Source: Comamonadaceae bacterium 2FH (GTDB lineage: Bacteria > Pseudomonadota > Gammaproteobacteria > Burkholderiales > Burkholderiaceae_C). Taken from it: 64,000 nt of DNA. The notes below the pieces were generated by a model. It ran no database searches. It saw only the letters and a program-made list of their open reading frames with translations, and was not told where the DNA came from. A program made the position numbers and the translations under genes. The DNA is taken from the NCBI GenBank assembly GCA_005503335.1, contig SCMQ01000008.1:1-64000 (forward strand), read 5' to 3'. Position 1 is the first letter of the stretch; each line of letters starts with the position of its first letter. Positions 27,564-35,897 of the stretch are shown here, one piece after another.

Positions 27564-27617
27564 GGGCGGGTGGCGATGATGGCTTCCAAAGTTTATCGTC
27601 TTTCAGGGCCGGAAGGC

Positions 27618-28280
27618 TCAACCGCCGAGCTGGACGACCCAGCCCACCAGGGCCGCACTGGCCAGCAGCAGGGCGGCGGCCGCCAGGCGCGACCAGGCAT
27701 CGTCACGCGAGGCAGGCACAGGCTCGGCCAGCCGCTTGTCGCCGGTGATCATGGGCTTGACCAGGTTGCGGTGCAGGCGGAGCTGGTAGTAGGCGATCGC
27801 CGCGAGGTGCAGCAGCACCAGGGCCAGCAGCACGAGTTGCCCTATGTTCTTGTGGTAGCCGGTGGCCAGGCGCACCGTGGCGCCGGAGACCAGGGCGCTG
27901 AGCGGGCCGAAGGCCTCGCCCTTGTCCTCGCTGAACAGCCCCGTGCCCACCTGGGCCAGCAGAAACAGCAGCATCGCGAGCACCGAAGCCGCGCCCAACG
28001 GGCTGTGCCCCGCCGAGTGCTCGGGGGCAGGATTGCCGCGCAACTGGGCGAGCAGGGCGCGCGGCGGATAGAGGAAGGCGGCAAAGCGCGACCAGCGGCC
28101 GCCGACCAGGCCCCAGGCCAGGCGGAACAGCAGCAGGCTGGCCATGGTGTAGCCGAACCGGAAATGCCATTCCATGGCGTCGCCGCCACGCTTGCCGGTG
28201 ATGAAGAGGCCGAAGAAGCAGGCGACCAGGGCCCAGTGGAACAGCCGGGTGGGCAGGTCCCAGATGCGAAGGGTGTTCAT
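27618..28280 (-). CDS. Cytochrome b561-type membrane protein
   Basis: A 220-residue integral membrane di-haem cytochrome b of the Ni/Fe-hydrogenase/b561-like family. It begins with RIWDLPTRLFHWALVACFF, whose His is a typical haem ligand, and has at least four hydrophobic helices. Further conserved His residues occur in MEWHFRFGY and in GYHKNIGQ/LLHLAAIAYY. It diverges from a cytochrome c' gene 122 bases away; such b/c pairs often exchange electrons. The electron donor is unknown. Confidence 0.87.
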   Translation of the reverse strand: MNTLRIWDLPTRLFHWALVACFFGLFITGKRGGDAMEWHFRFGYTMASLLLFRLAWGLVGGRWSRFAAFLYPPRALLAQLRGNPAPEHSAGHSPLGAASVLAMLLFLLAQVGTGLFSEDKGEAFGPLSALVSGATVRLATGYHKNIGQLVLLALVLLHLAAIAYYQLRLHRNLVKPMITGDKRLAEPVPASRDDAWSRLAAAALLLASAALVGWVVQLGG

Positions 28281-28402
28281 GCTGGATGTCTCTCGTCGGT
28301 CCCGGGCCTCATGCGCCTGGGCGGGCCGGGGAACTTTTGCGCCAGAATGGGTCCACCGGCAGTTGCCACGTGTTTCCCAACTTGCGAAGGAATCGCTTGA
28401 AG

Positions 28403-28861
28403 ATGAAGAACACTGCCTTGATCGCGCTGGCCACCCTGGCCACCGTCCTCGTGACGCCGGCCCAGGCCCAGTTTCGCACGCCCGAGGCGGCGATCAAGTA
28501 CCGCCAGAGCGTGATGACGGTACAGGGCCGCGCGTTCTACGGCACCATAGGCGCGATGGCCAGCGGGCGCATGCCCTACGACGCCAAGCTGGCGGCAGAC
28601 AACGCCGAGCTCGTGGTCATGCTGTCCAAGCTGCCCTGGATCGCCTTCGGGCCGGGCACGGACAAGGGGGCGCCCACCGACGCCAAGCCGGCGATCTGGA
28701 CCGAGCAGGCCCGCTTCAAGGAACTGGGGGACAAGATGCAGGGCGAGGTCGTCAAGCTCGCCGCGGCCGCCAAGACCGGCAACCTGGACCAGCTGAAGGC
28801 CGCCTACGGCCCGGCACGCGACGCTTGCAAGGCTTGTCACGACGCCTTCACCAGCCAGTGA
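28403..28861 (+). CDS. Cytochrome c' / c-556 family protein
   Basis: A 152-residue periplasmic cytochrome. A signal peptide ends at about TPAQAQ; the mature part is a four-helix bundle with a C-terminal haem site CKACH near residue 145, the hallmark of cytochrome c' and c-556. The ATG at 28403 gives a normal signal peptide; a TTG six bases upstream is possible. It probably pairs with the divergent cytochrome b. An imperfect CATGGC..GCCATG palindrome (28868-28899) lies at the convergent end with the tlpA-like gene and may be a shared terminator. Confidence 0.9.
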   Translation: MKNTALIALATLATVLVTPAQAQFRTPEAAIKYRQSVMTVQGRAFYGTIGAMASGRMPYDAKLAADNAELVVMLSKLPWIAFGPGTDKGAPTDAKPAIWTEQARFKELGDKMQGEVVKLAAAAKTGNLDQLKAAYGPARDACKACHDAFTSQ

Positions 28862-28900
28862 GGCTTTCATGGCGCGGGCGCTGCGGCGCGGGTGCCATGC

Positions 28901-29401
28901 TCAGGTCTGCGCCAGCAGGGCCTCGATCAGCTGGTGCAGTTCGGCGAAATCGGGCTCGCCCACGTAGCGTTTGACGATCTCGCCGCGCTTGTTGACGATG
29001 TAGGTCGTTGGGGTCAGCTGCACTTCGCCCCAGGCCTTGGCCACCGCGCCGGTGTTGTCGATCGCCACCGGGAAGGGCAGCTGGCGCGTCTGGGCGAAGT
29101 TCACCACGTAGGTCGGCGGGTCGTAGCTCATGGCCACGGCCAGGGTGTCGTAGCCGCGCGACTTGTACTTCTCGTAGGTGGCGATCACCTTGGGCATCTC
29201 GGCGACGCAGGTCACGCAGCTGGTGGCCCAGAAGTTCACCAGGGTGACCTTGCCCTTGAGGTCGGCCGTGCTTTTCTTGGAGCCGTCGAGCAGCACGAAG
29301 GTGGACTCGGGCGCGGCCTGCGAGCCCGAGCCCAGGAACATACCGGCGGCCAGGGCCAGCACCACGGCCGCCGCAGCGGCACCCATCCAGATTCGTTTCA
29401 T
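28901..29401 (-). CDS. TlpA family thioredoxin-like protein
   Basis: A 166-residue membrane-anchored periplasmic thiol protein. An N-terminal signal anchor (about residues 5-24) precedes a thioredoxin fold with the redox motif SCVTC in NFWATSCVTCVAEMPK and the cis-Pro region QLTPTTYIVNKRGEIV. Such TlpA/ResA-like proteins reduce disulphides, often during cytochrome c maturation, which would fit the adjacent cytochrome c' gene. The start at 29401 is chosen because it begins the signal anchor; the open frame continues upstream without similarity. Confidence 0.88.
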   Translation of the reverse strand: MKRIWMGAAAAAVVLALAAGMFLGSGSQAAPESTFVLLDGSKKSTADLKGKVTLVNFWATSCVTCVAEMPKVIATYEKYKSRGYDTLAVAMSYDPPTYVVNFAQTRQLPFPVAIDNTGAVAKAWGEVQLTPTTYIVNKRGEIVKRYVGEPDFAELHQLIEALLAQT

Positions 29402-29459
29402 TTGTTCACGCGCAGAACCGTCGATCTGCACCAGTCTAATGGCGAAGGAATTTCCCAGT

Positions 29460-29477
29460 GATCCGCCCCGGCGGATC
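29460..29477. repeat. Perfect palindrome between tlpA-like and hydrolase genes
   Basis: GATCCGCC-CC-GGCGGATC, an 8-bp inverted repeat, lies 59 bases upstream of the tlpA-like start. It has no T-run on either strand, so an operator or mRNA hairpin is more likely than a terminator. Confidence 0.4.
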
Positions 29478-29538
29478 ATGGGCCAGCAAGGAGGGAGTCG
29501 TCCGCGCGCAAAAAGTTCGCCCCGCGCCTGCCGGGCCC

Positions 29539-30270
29539 TCAGGCGGCGCAGTCCAGCAGCACCCCAGTCAGGGCCTCGGGCGCGCTGATCATGGGGTCGT
29601 GGCCGGTCTCCAGCGTCACGACGCGCGAGCCCGGCAGCCAGGCGCCATCCCAGAACTTCGGGTCGGTCACGCGCGGGCGGATCGCGTCTATGGTCGCCAG
29701 CGCGGGGTGTATGCAATTGACGAAGGTCCGCGGCGTGCGCGCCACCCGCTGGGGGTCGAAGGACAGCGGCGCCTCGTAGGTGGCGCCGGGATGCGGGGTC
29801 TGGCGGCGCTTTACCCAGGCATGGTCGGCCTCGGACAGGCCGAACACGGCCGGGTCCGGGGCCGGGAAGCTGCGGTCGGGCGAGGCCGCCGCGGCCGCCA
29901 GGCGCGCCTGGCGCGTGGCACTGGCATGGGTGCTGCCCCAGCTCTCGCCGGGCTTGGGCACGACGGCGTCCACATAGACCAGGTGGCGCAGCCGGCCCGG
30001 CAGGCGGTCGGCCACGGCCGTGCCGAGCATGCCCGCATAGGAGTGCACGGCCAGCACGGCGTCGTCCAGTTCCTCGGCCTCGAGCGCGGCGATCACATCG
30101 GCGATATGGGTTTCCAGGTCTATGGATGGATTCAGGAGATGTGAGCGCTCGCCTACGCCGGTCAGGGTCACGGCATGGGCGCGGTGGCCGGCGCGCACCA
30201 GGGCCTCGCTGACGCGGCGCCAGCACCAGGCGCCATGCCAGGCACCGTGCACGAGCAGGAAGTTGGTCAT
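29539..30270 (-). CDS. Alpha/beta fold hydrolase (EstC/salicylate esterase-like)
   Basis: A 243-residue alpha/beta hydrolase. It starts FLLVHGAWHGAWCWRRV (oxyanion HGAWHG), has the nucleophile elbow HSYAGM, and ends with the catalytic His in LETGHDPMIS. This arrangement matches EstC-like and plant methylesterase-like enzymes. Its ATG overlaps the stop codon of the CoA-transferase gene by one base, so the two are translationally coupled. The pair suggests turnover of an acyl-CoA or ester, but the substrate cannot be read from sequence. Confidence 0.87.
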   Translation of the reverse strand: MTNFLLVHGAWHGAWCWRRVSEALVRAGHRAHAVTLTGVGERSHLLNPSIDLETHIADVIAALEAEELDDAVLAVHSYAGMLGTAVADRLPGRLRHLVYVDAVVPKPGESWGSTHASATRQARLAAAAASPDRSFPAPDPAVFGLSEADHAWVKRRQTPHPGATYEAPLSFDPQRVARTPRTFVNCIHPALATIDAIRPRVTDPKFWDGAWLPGSRVVTLETGHDPMISAPEALTGVLLDCAA

Positions 30271-31529
30271 CACAGAACCCCCTGCTGGCGCAGCGCCGCC
30301 ACCCGGTCCTCGGGCCAGCCCAGCAGCTCGCGCAGCACCTCGTCGGTGTGCTGGCCCAAGAGGGGCGGCGGCAGGTCGGTGCGCACCGGCGTGGCGCTGA
30401 GCTTGATCGGGCTGGACACCAGGGCCAACTCCTGGCGCAGCGGGTGCGCCCAGTGCGTGACCATGCCGCGCTCGCACACCTGGGGGTCGGCGAACACCTC
30501 GGCCAGGTTGTTGATCGCGCCGCAGGGCACCTTGGCCGCCTCCAGCGCGGCCAGCCAGTCGGCCTTGGCGCGGGTCTTCATGATCGCTTCGAGCAGGGGC
30601 ACCAGCTCGGCGCGGTTGCGCACCCGGTCGGCATTCTTCGAGTAGCGCGGGTCCACCGCGAGCTCGGGCTGCCCGGCCACTTCGCAGAACTTGGCAAACT
30701 GCCCGTCGTTGCCCACGGCCAGGATCAGGTGGTCCTTGCTGCCGTCCGCGGCCGGCGCAACCTCGAACACCTGGTAGGGCACGATGTTCTGGTGCGCGTT
30801 GCCGACCCGGCCCGGCGTCTTGCCGCTGACCAGGTAGTTGGCGCCCAGGTTGGCCAGCATCGCAACCTGGGTGTCGAGCAGGGCCATGTCGACGTGCTGG
30901 CCTTCGCCCGTGCGCTCGGCATGGCGCAGCGCCGCCAGGATGGCCACGCTGGCGTACATGCCGGTGAACAGGTCGGCCACGGCCACGCCCACCTTCTGCG
31001 GGCCCCCGGCCACTTTGTGGCCGCTCTCGCCCACGAGGTCGTCGCGCTCGCCGGTGATGCTCATCAGCCCGCCCATGCCCTGGATCGCGTAATCGTAGCC
31101 GGCGCGCTCGCGGTAGGGGCCGGTCTGGCCGAAGCCGGTCACGCTGCAGTAGACAAGGCGCGGCTGTATGGCCCTGAGGCTGTCGTAGTCCAGGCCGTAG
31201 CGCGCCATGTCGCCGACCTTGAAGTTCTCTATGAACACGTCGCAGTGGCGGACCAGTTCGCGTACCAGCGCCTGGCCGGCCGGCTGGGCGATGTCGCAGG
31301 TCACCGAGCGCTTGTTGCGGTTGGCGCCCAGGTAGTAGGCCGCCTCGGCCGTGTCCTGGCCCGCGTCGTCCTTCAGGAAGGGCGGGCCCCAGCCGCGCGT
31401 GTCGTCGCCGCAGCCGGGGCGCTCGATCTTGATCACGTCGGCGCCGAGGTCGGCCAGGGTCTGGGTGCACCAGGGGCCGGCCAGCACGCGGGACAGGTCG
31501 AGGATGCGTATGCCTTGCAATGCGTTCAT
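30270..31529 (-). CDS. CaiB/BaiF family CoA-transferase
   Basis: A 419-residue class III CoA-transferase. The N-terminal GIRILDLSRVLAGPWCTQTL and DLGADVIKIERPGCGDDTR are family hallmarks, as are AYYLGANRNKRSV and the central GLMSITGERD and HVDMALLDTQ segments. The start MNALQG at 31529 fits family alignments; a longer open frame upstream lacks similarity and there is no strong ribosome site. It transfers CoA between carboxylic acids, substrate unknown. Operon with the downstream hydrolase. Confidence 0.92.
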   Translation of the reverse strand: MNALQGIRILDLSRVLAGPWCTQTLADLGADVIKIERPGCGDDTRGWGPPFLKDDAGQDTAEAAYYLGANRNKRSVTCDIAQPAGQALVRELVRHCDVFIENFKVGDMARYGLDYDSLRAIQPRLVYCSVTGFGQTGPYRERAGYDYAIQGMGGLMSITGERDDLVGESGHKVAGGPQKVGVAVADLFTGMYASVAILAALRHAERTGEGQHVDMALLDTQVAMLANLGANYLVSGKTPGRVGNAHQNIVPYQVFEVAPAADGSKDHLILAVGNDGQFAKFCEVAGQPELAVDPRYSKNADRVRNRAELVPLLEAIMKTRAKADWLAALEAAKVPCGAINNLAEVFADPQVCERGMVTHWAHPLRQELALVSSPIKLSATPVRTDLPPPLLGQHTDEVLRELLGWPEDRVAALRQQGVL

Positions 31530-31569
31530 CGGCGCATTGTCGCGAAAAATCCCGGCCGATAATCGGTCC

Positions 31570-32091
31570 ATGCGTTTGCTTCTACTGGCCTTGCCGCTGT
31601 GGCTGGCGGCCTGCAGTCCCACTTTCGATTGGCGCGAGGTCCGCTTCGACCCCGCCACGCCGCTGGCCCTGCTGCCCTGCAAGCCCGACCGCGGCACGCG
31701 CGAGGTGGTCATGGGCCAGGCGCCCGTGACGCTGCAGATGGCCGGCTGCGAGACCGGCGGCGCCACCTTCGCCGTGATGCTGGCCCGGCTCGACGATGCC
31801 AAGGTCGCCGGCGCAGCCCTGGCCGGCTGGAAGCAGGCCACGCTGGCCAACATGCACGCAGGCGCCGTCGCCGAGGCGCCGTTCCAGCCGCCCGGCAGCC
31901 TGCCGCTGCGCGAGTCGCTGCGCGTGACGGCGCGCGGGCAGCGGCCGGACGGCCGCGCCGTCCAGGCCCAGGCGGTCTGGCTGGCCCAGGCCAGCGGCTC
32001 GGGCGTGCAGCTGGTGCATGCCGTGGTCTACGCCGACACGCTGTCTTCCGAGCTGGCCGACACCTTCTTCTCGGGCCTGCGCCTGCCATGA
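31570..32091 (+). CDS. Hypothetical lipoprotein
   Basis: A 173-residue predicted lipoprotein. A short hydrophobic signal (LLLLALPLWLAAC) ends in the lipobox LAAC, with Cys at position 15. The mature part has no recognised domain; it contains PCKPDRGTREV and a second Cys pair near AGCETGG that could form a disulphide. Its stop codon overlaps the MFS transporter start (ATGA), making it the first gene of an overlapping operon that also encodes the PTS proteins. Function unknown. Confidence 0.8.
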   Translation: MRLLLLALPLWLAACSPTFDWREVRFDPATPLALLPCKPDRGTREVVMGQAPVTLQMAGCETGGATFAVMLARLDDAKVAGAALAGWKQATLANMHAGAVAEAPFQPPGSLPLRESLRVTARGQRPDGRAVQAQAVWLAQASGSGVQLVHAVVYADTLSSELADTFFSGLRLP

Positions 32092-33332
32092 GCTTGGCGC
32101 TGCTGCCGCGCCGCACCGCCATCGTGGTGTTCCTGGCTTTCGCCTTCGCCTATTTCTTCTCGGCCTTGGTGCGCGCGGTCACGGCCACCCTGTCGCCGGT
32201 GCTGACGCAGGAGTTCGCGCTCAACGCGCGCGAGCTCGGCCTGCTGGCCGGCGGCTACTTCCTCGGCTTTGCCCTGACCCAGCTGCCGCTGGGCCAATGG
32301 CTGGACCGGCATGGCCCGAAGCGCGTGATCCTGGCCTTCCTGGCCGTGGCCGTGCTCGGCTGCCTGGCCTTCTCGGCCGCCGGCAGCTTCCCGGCCCTGC
32401 TGGCCGCGCGCGTGCTGTGCGGCGTGGGCGTGAGCGCCTGCCTGATGGCGCCGCTGACCGGCTACCGCCGCTGGCTCGATGCCAGCGCCCAGCTGCGGGC
32501 CAACTCCTGGATGCTGATGACCGGTTCCTTCGGCATGCTGGCCTCGACGCTGCCGGTGCAGTGGCTGCTGCCGCGCCTGGGCTGGCGGCCGCTGTTCTGG
32601 GGCCTGGCGGCGCTGATGCTGCTGGCCATGGCCCTGATCGCCTGGAAGGTGCCGCGCTGGGCCGTCTTGCCGGCCGGTGCTGGGGCGGCGCCATCGGCCG
32701 AGCCGGCCGGCTACGGCGCGGTCTGGCGCCACCCCTGCTTCAGGCGCATGGTGCCGATCGGTTTCGTCAACTACGGCGGCATGGTCGCGATCCAGACCCT
32801 CTGGGCCGGGCCCTGGATGGTCAAGGTGGCAGGCTTCACGCCGCTGGCCGCGGCCACCGGCCTGTTCTGGCTCAACCTGGCCATGCTGGTCACGTTCTGG
32901 GGCTGGGGTATGGTGATGCCGGGGCTGGCGCGCCGCGGGCTGACGGCCGAGCGCCTGATCGCGCGCGGCATGCCGCTGAGCTTCGTGCTGCTGGCTGCGC
33001 TGGCCCTGGCCGGTCCGGCGGCAGAAACGGGGGCCGCCGCCCTGCTGGCCATGTACTGCGTGAGCAGCAGCTTCATGTCGCTGGCCCAGCCCGCCGTGGC
33101 CATGGCCTTTCCGCCGGCGCTGGCCGGGCGGGCCCTGTCGGCCTACAACCTGGTGATCTTCGCCGGCGTGTTCGTGATGCAGTGGGGCATCGGTGTCGCG
33201 ATCGACCTGTTCCGCGCCGCGGGGCTGGCCGAGGCCGCGGCCTTCCAGGCGGCGCTGGGGCTGTTCGCACTGGGCTGTCTGGCCGCCTATGGCCACTTCG
33301 TGGCGGTGAAACCCGATAATCGGACTCTATGA
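32088..33332 (+). CDS. MFS transporter
   Basis: A 414-residue major facilitator with about twelve hydrophobic helices. The loop 2-3 motif is visible as GQWLDRHGPKRV, the classical MFS signature. It resembles the nitrate/sugar-type MFS_1 permeases; no substrate-specific motif stands out. The ATG at 32088 overlaps the upstream lipoprotein stop codon, and its own stop codon overlaps the EIIA start, so expression is coupled to PTS components. This suggests, but does not prove, a link to carbon sensing. Confidence 0.88.
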   Translation: MSLALLPRRTAIVVFLAFAFAYFFSALVRAVTATLSPVLTQEFALNARELGLLAGGYFLGFALTQLPLGQWLDRHGPKRVILAFLAVAVLGCLAFSAAGSFPALLAARVLCGVGVSACLMAPLTGYRRWLDASAQLRANSWMLMTGSFGMLASTLPVQWLLPRLGWRPLFWGLAALMLLAMALIAWKVPRWAVLPAGAGAAPSAEPAGYGAVWRHPCFRRMVPIGFVNYGGMVAIQTLWAGPWMVKVAGFTPLAAATGLFWLNLAMLVTFWGWGMVMPGLARRGLTAERLIARGMPLSFVLLAALALAGPAAETGAAALLAMYCVSSSFMSLAQPAVAMAFPPALAGRALSAYNLVIFAGVFVMQWGIGVAIDLFRAAGLAEAAAFQAALGLFALGCLAAYGHFVAVKPDNRTL

Positions 33333-33772
33333 ACGGCATCCTCATCATCGCCCATGCGCCGCTGGCCCATGCGCTGCGCCTGTGTGCGCTGCACGTGTTT
33401 CCGGACTGCGGCCGCGAGGTGCTGGCGCTGGACGTGCAGCCCAACGCCCCGCCCGAGGAGACCCTGGCGGCGGCACGCATTGCGCTGAGCCAGCTCGACG
33501 CGCCTCAGGCGCTGGTGCTGACCGACGTGTTCGGCGCCACGCCCTGCAACGTGGCGCAGAAGCTGGTCGACGGCCTGCATACCCGGCTGGTGACCGGGGT
33601 CAACCTGCCGATGCTGTTGCGCAGCGTGAGCTACCGGCACGAGGCGCTGGAGGCGCTGGTGGCCCGCGCCCTCGCGGGCGGCACCCAGGGCATCATGCAG
33701 GCGGCTGTCACGGCGCCGCAGAACCAGCCCAGAAAAAACCATGATCAAGAACGATACGACCATCAGCAATAA
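33329..33772 (+). CDS. PTS EIIA component, mannose family
   Basis: A 147-residue EIIA-Man-like phosphocarrier. The phosphorylated His is H9 in ILIIAHAPLAHAL, and the family core TDVFGATPCNVAQKL and the VTGVNLPMLL segment are present. No membrane EIIC/EIID genes are nearby, so it belongs to an incomplete, regulatory PTS as known in betaproteobacteria, where it can affect polyhydroxybutyrate and kinase signalling. The last ~10 codons overlap the HPr gene by 32 bases, and the overlapping tail (RKNHDQERYDHQQ) is not conserved-looking. Confidence 0.92.
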   Translation: MNGILIIAHAPLAHALRLCALHVFPDCGREVLALDVQPNAPPEETLAAARIALSQLDAPQALVLTDVFGATPCNVAQKLVDGLHTRLVTGVNLPMLLRSVSYRHEALEALVARALAGGTQGIMQAAVTAPQNQPRKNHDQERYDHQQ

Positions 33773-34010
33773 ACTGGGCCTGCATGCCCGTGCCTCGGCC
33801 AAGCTGACCAAGCTGGCTGGCGGCTTCCCCTGCGAGATCTGGATTTCCAGGGGCGAGCGGCGCGTGAACGCCAAGAGCATCATGGGCGTGATGATGCTGG
33901 CGGCCGGCCTGGGCAGCGTGGTCACGCTGGAAACCGACGGCGAGCGTGAGCAGGAGGCCATGGATGCGCTGCTGGCGCTGATGGCCGACAAGTTTGGCGA
34001 AGGCGAGTGA
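33741..34010 (+). CDS. ptsH: HPr family phosphocarrier protein
   Basis: An 89-residue HPr. The active-site H15 lies in LGLHARASAKL and the regulatory-type S46 in NAKSIMGVMML, so both phosphorylation sites known in the family are present. It receives phosphate from EI and passes it to the EIIA encoded just upstream. It begins inside the EIIA gene, overlapping by 32 bases, with only an A-rich sequence upstream of its ATG, so translation is probably coupled. Confidence 0.95.
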   Translation: MIKNDTTISNKLGLHARASAKLTKLAGGFPCEIWISRGERRVNAKSIMGVMMLAAGLGSVVTLETDGEREQEAMDALLALMADKFGEGE

Positions 34011-34023
34011 GAGAGACAGAGCT

Positions 34024-35820
34024 ATGACTTTTTCCGTCCACGGTCTTCCCGTCGCCCGCGGCATCGCCATCGGGCGCGCCGTGCTGGTGGCGTCCAGCCG
34101 CGTGGACGTGGCGCACTATTTCATCGAGCCCGACCAGGTGGAGGCCGAGATCGAGCGCGTGCGCCGGGGCCGCAACGCCGTGGTCGACGAGCTGCAGCGG
34201 CTGCAGCACGACATGCCCAAGGACGCGCCGCCCGAGCTGACCGCGCTGCTCGACGTGCACCTGATGCTGATGCAGGACGAGACCCTGACCGGCGGCGTCA
34301 AGCACTGGATCAAGGAGAGGCTCTACAACGCCGAATGGGCGCTGACCACCCAGCTCGAGATGATCGCGCGCCAGTTCGACGAGATGGAGGACGAGTACCT
34401 GCGCGAGCGCAAGGCCGACCTGGAGCAGGTGGTCGAGCGCGTGCTGCGCCACATGAAGGGTGCGGCCTCCCCGGTGGTGGCCGCGCTGCCGCGCCCGCGG
34501 CGCCAGCAGGACCTGCTGCTGGAGGACACCATGGACGTGCCGCTGGTGCTGGTGGCGCACGACCTCTCGCCGGCCGACATGCTGCAGTTCAAGCAGAGCG
34601 TGTTCGCCGGCTTCGTGACCGACGTGGGCGGGCGCACCTCGCACACGGCCATCGTCGCGCGCAGCCTGGACATCCCGGCCGTGGTCGGCGCGCGCGGGGC
34701 CAGCCAGCTGATCCGCCAGGACGACTGGCTCATCATCGACGGCGACGCCGGCGTGGTGATCGTCGCGCCTTCGCCCATCATCCTGGCCGAGTACGGCTTC
34801 AAGCAGCGCCAGGGCGAGCTCGAGCGCGAGCGCCTGTCGCGCCTGCGCCACACCCCGGCCGTGACCCTGGACGGGCAGCGCATCGAGTTGCTGGCCAACA
34901 TCGAGATGCCCGAGGACGCGGGCGGGGCGCTCAAGGCTGGCGCGGTCGGCGTGGGCCTGTTCCGCAGTGAATTCCTGTTCATGGGCCGGCAGGGCCGGCT
35001 GCCCGACGAGGACGAGCAGTACCTGGCCTACCGGCGCGCCGTCGAGGGCATGGAGGGCCTGCCGGTCACCATACGCACGGTGGACGTGGGCGCCGACAAG
35101 CCGCTGGACGAGACCCGGCACGACGACGCCCACCTCAACCCGGCCCTGGGCCTGCGCGCCATCCGCTGGAGCCTGGCCGACCCGGCCATGTTCCTGACCC
35201 AGCTGCGCGCCATACTGCGCGCGGCCGGGCACGGCCAGGTGCACCTGCTGATCCCCATGCTGGCGCACGGCAGCGAGATCCGCCAGACCCTGGCCCTGCT
35301 GGATCAGGCGCGGGCCGAGCTCGACCAGCGCGGCATGGCCTACGGACCGCTCAAGCTCGGCGCCATGATCGAGATCCCGGCCGCCGCGCTCACGCTCAAG
35401 CTGTTTCTCAAGTACTTCGACTTTCTTTCGATAGGCACCAACGACCTGATCCAGTACACGCTGGCGATCGACCGCGCCGACGAGTCGGTGGCCCACCTCT
35501 ACGACCCCCTGCATCCGGCCGTGCTGCGCCTGGTGGCCGACACCATTTCCGAATGCAATGCGCGCGGCAAGCATGTGAGCGTGTGCGGCGAGATGGCCGG
35601 CGACATCGGCTTCACCCGATTGCTGCTGGGCATGGGCCTGCGCAGCTTCTCCATGCACCCGGCACAGATACTGGCTGTCAAGCAGGAGGTGCTGCGCGCC
35701 GACACCGTCAAGTTGCGCGCCTGGTCCGAGCGCGTGCTGGACGCCGAGGACCCGGCGGCGCTGCTGGACGCGGCTGCCGAGGCGCGGCCGCCGTCCGCTC
35801 GAGGCCACTCGTTGCCATGA
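34024..35820 (+). CDS. ptsI: Phosphoenolpyruvate-protein phosphotransferase (Enzyme I)
   Basis: Cytoplasmic EI of the PTS, 598 residues. The phospho-His (about residue 207) is in GGRTSHTAIVARSL, and the C-terminal PEP-binding barrel has the VGLFRSEFLFM, GTNDLIQYTLA and CGEMAGD motifs. It transfers phosphate from PEP to HPr. Start chosen at 34024, where the protein begins with the family-like VHGLPVARGIAIGRAV; the site GAGAGACAGAG upstream is weak. Last gene of the lipoprotein-MFS-EIIA-HPr-EI operon. Confidence 0.96.
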   Translation: MTFSVHGLPVARGIAIGRAVLVASSRVDVAHYFIEPDQVEAEIERVRRGRNAVVDELQRLQHDMPKDAPPELTALLDVHLMLMQDETLTGGVKHWIKERLYNAEWALTTQLEMIARQFDEMEDEYLRERKADLEQVVERVLRHMKGAASPVVAALPRPRRQQDLLLEDTMDVPLVLVAHDLSPADMLQFKQSVFAGFVTDVGGRTSHTAIVARSLDIPAVVGARGASQLIRQDDWLIIDGDAGVVIVAPSPIILAEYGFKQRQGELERERLSRLRHTPAVTLDGQRIELLANIEMPEDAGGALKAGAVGVGLFRSEFLFMGRQGRLPDEDEQYLAYRRAVEGMEGLPVTIRTVDVGADKPLDETRHDDAHLNPALGLRAIRWSLADPAMFLTQLRAILRAAGHGQVHLLIPMLAHGSEIRQTLALLDQARAELDQRGMAYGPLKLGAMIEIPAAALTLKLFLKYFDFLSIGTNDLIQYTLAIDRADESVAHLYDPLHPAVLRLVADTISECNARGKHVSVCGEMAGDIGFTRLLLGMGLRSFSMHPAQILAVKQEVLRADTVKLRAWSERVLDAEDPAALLDAAAEARPPSARGHSLP

Positions 35821-35838
35821 ACTGAGCGCGGTCATTCG

Positions 35839-35880
35839 TACATAACTGGTTACACTCTGCCCTGTATGTAGCCATATCGA
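35839..35880 (+). promoter_or_regulatory. Candidate control region of the secretion operon
   Basis: An inverted repeat TACATA (35839-35844) / TATGTA (35865-35870) brackets a TACACT -10-like element (35851-35856). The octamer CATATCGA at 35873-35880 also occurs at 50280-50287 before the TolC-OmpA gene. These are weak signals; no clear -35 is seen. Confidence 0.3.
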
Positions 35881-35897
35881 GGACTGCAGGGGGGCCA

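Noticed and set aside
29460-29477. Palindrome considered as a terminator of the hydrolase/CoA-transferase operon
   Set aside because: It lacks a T-run on the minus strand and lies beyond the gene end by only ~60 bases. It is kept only as a palindrome.
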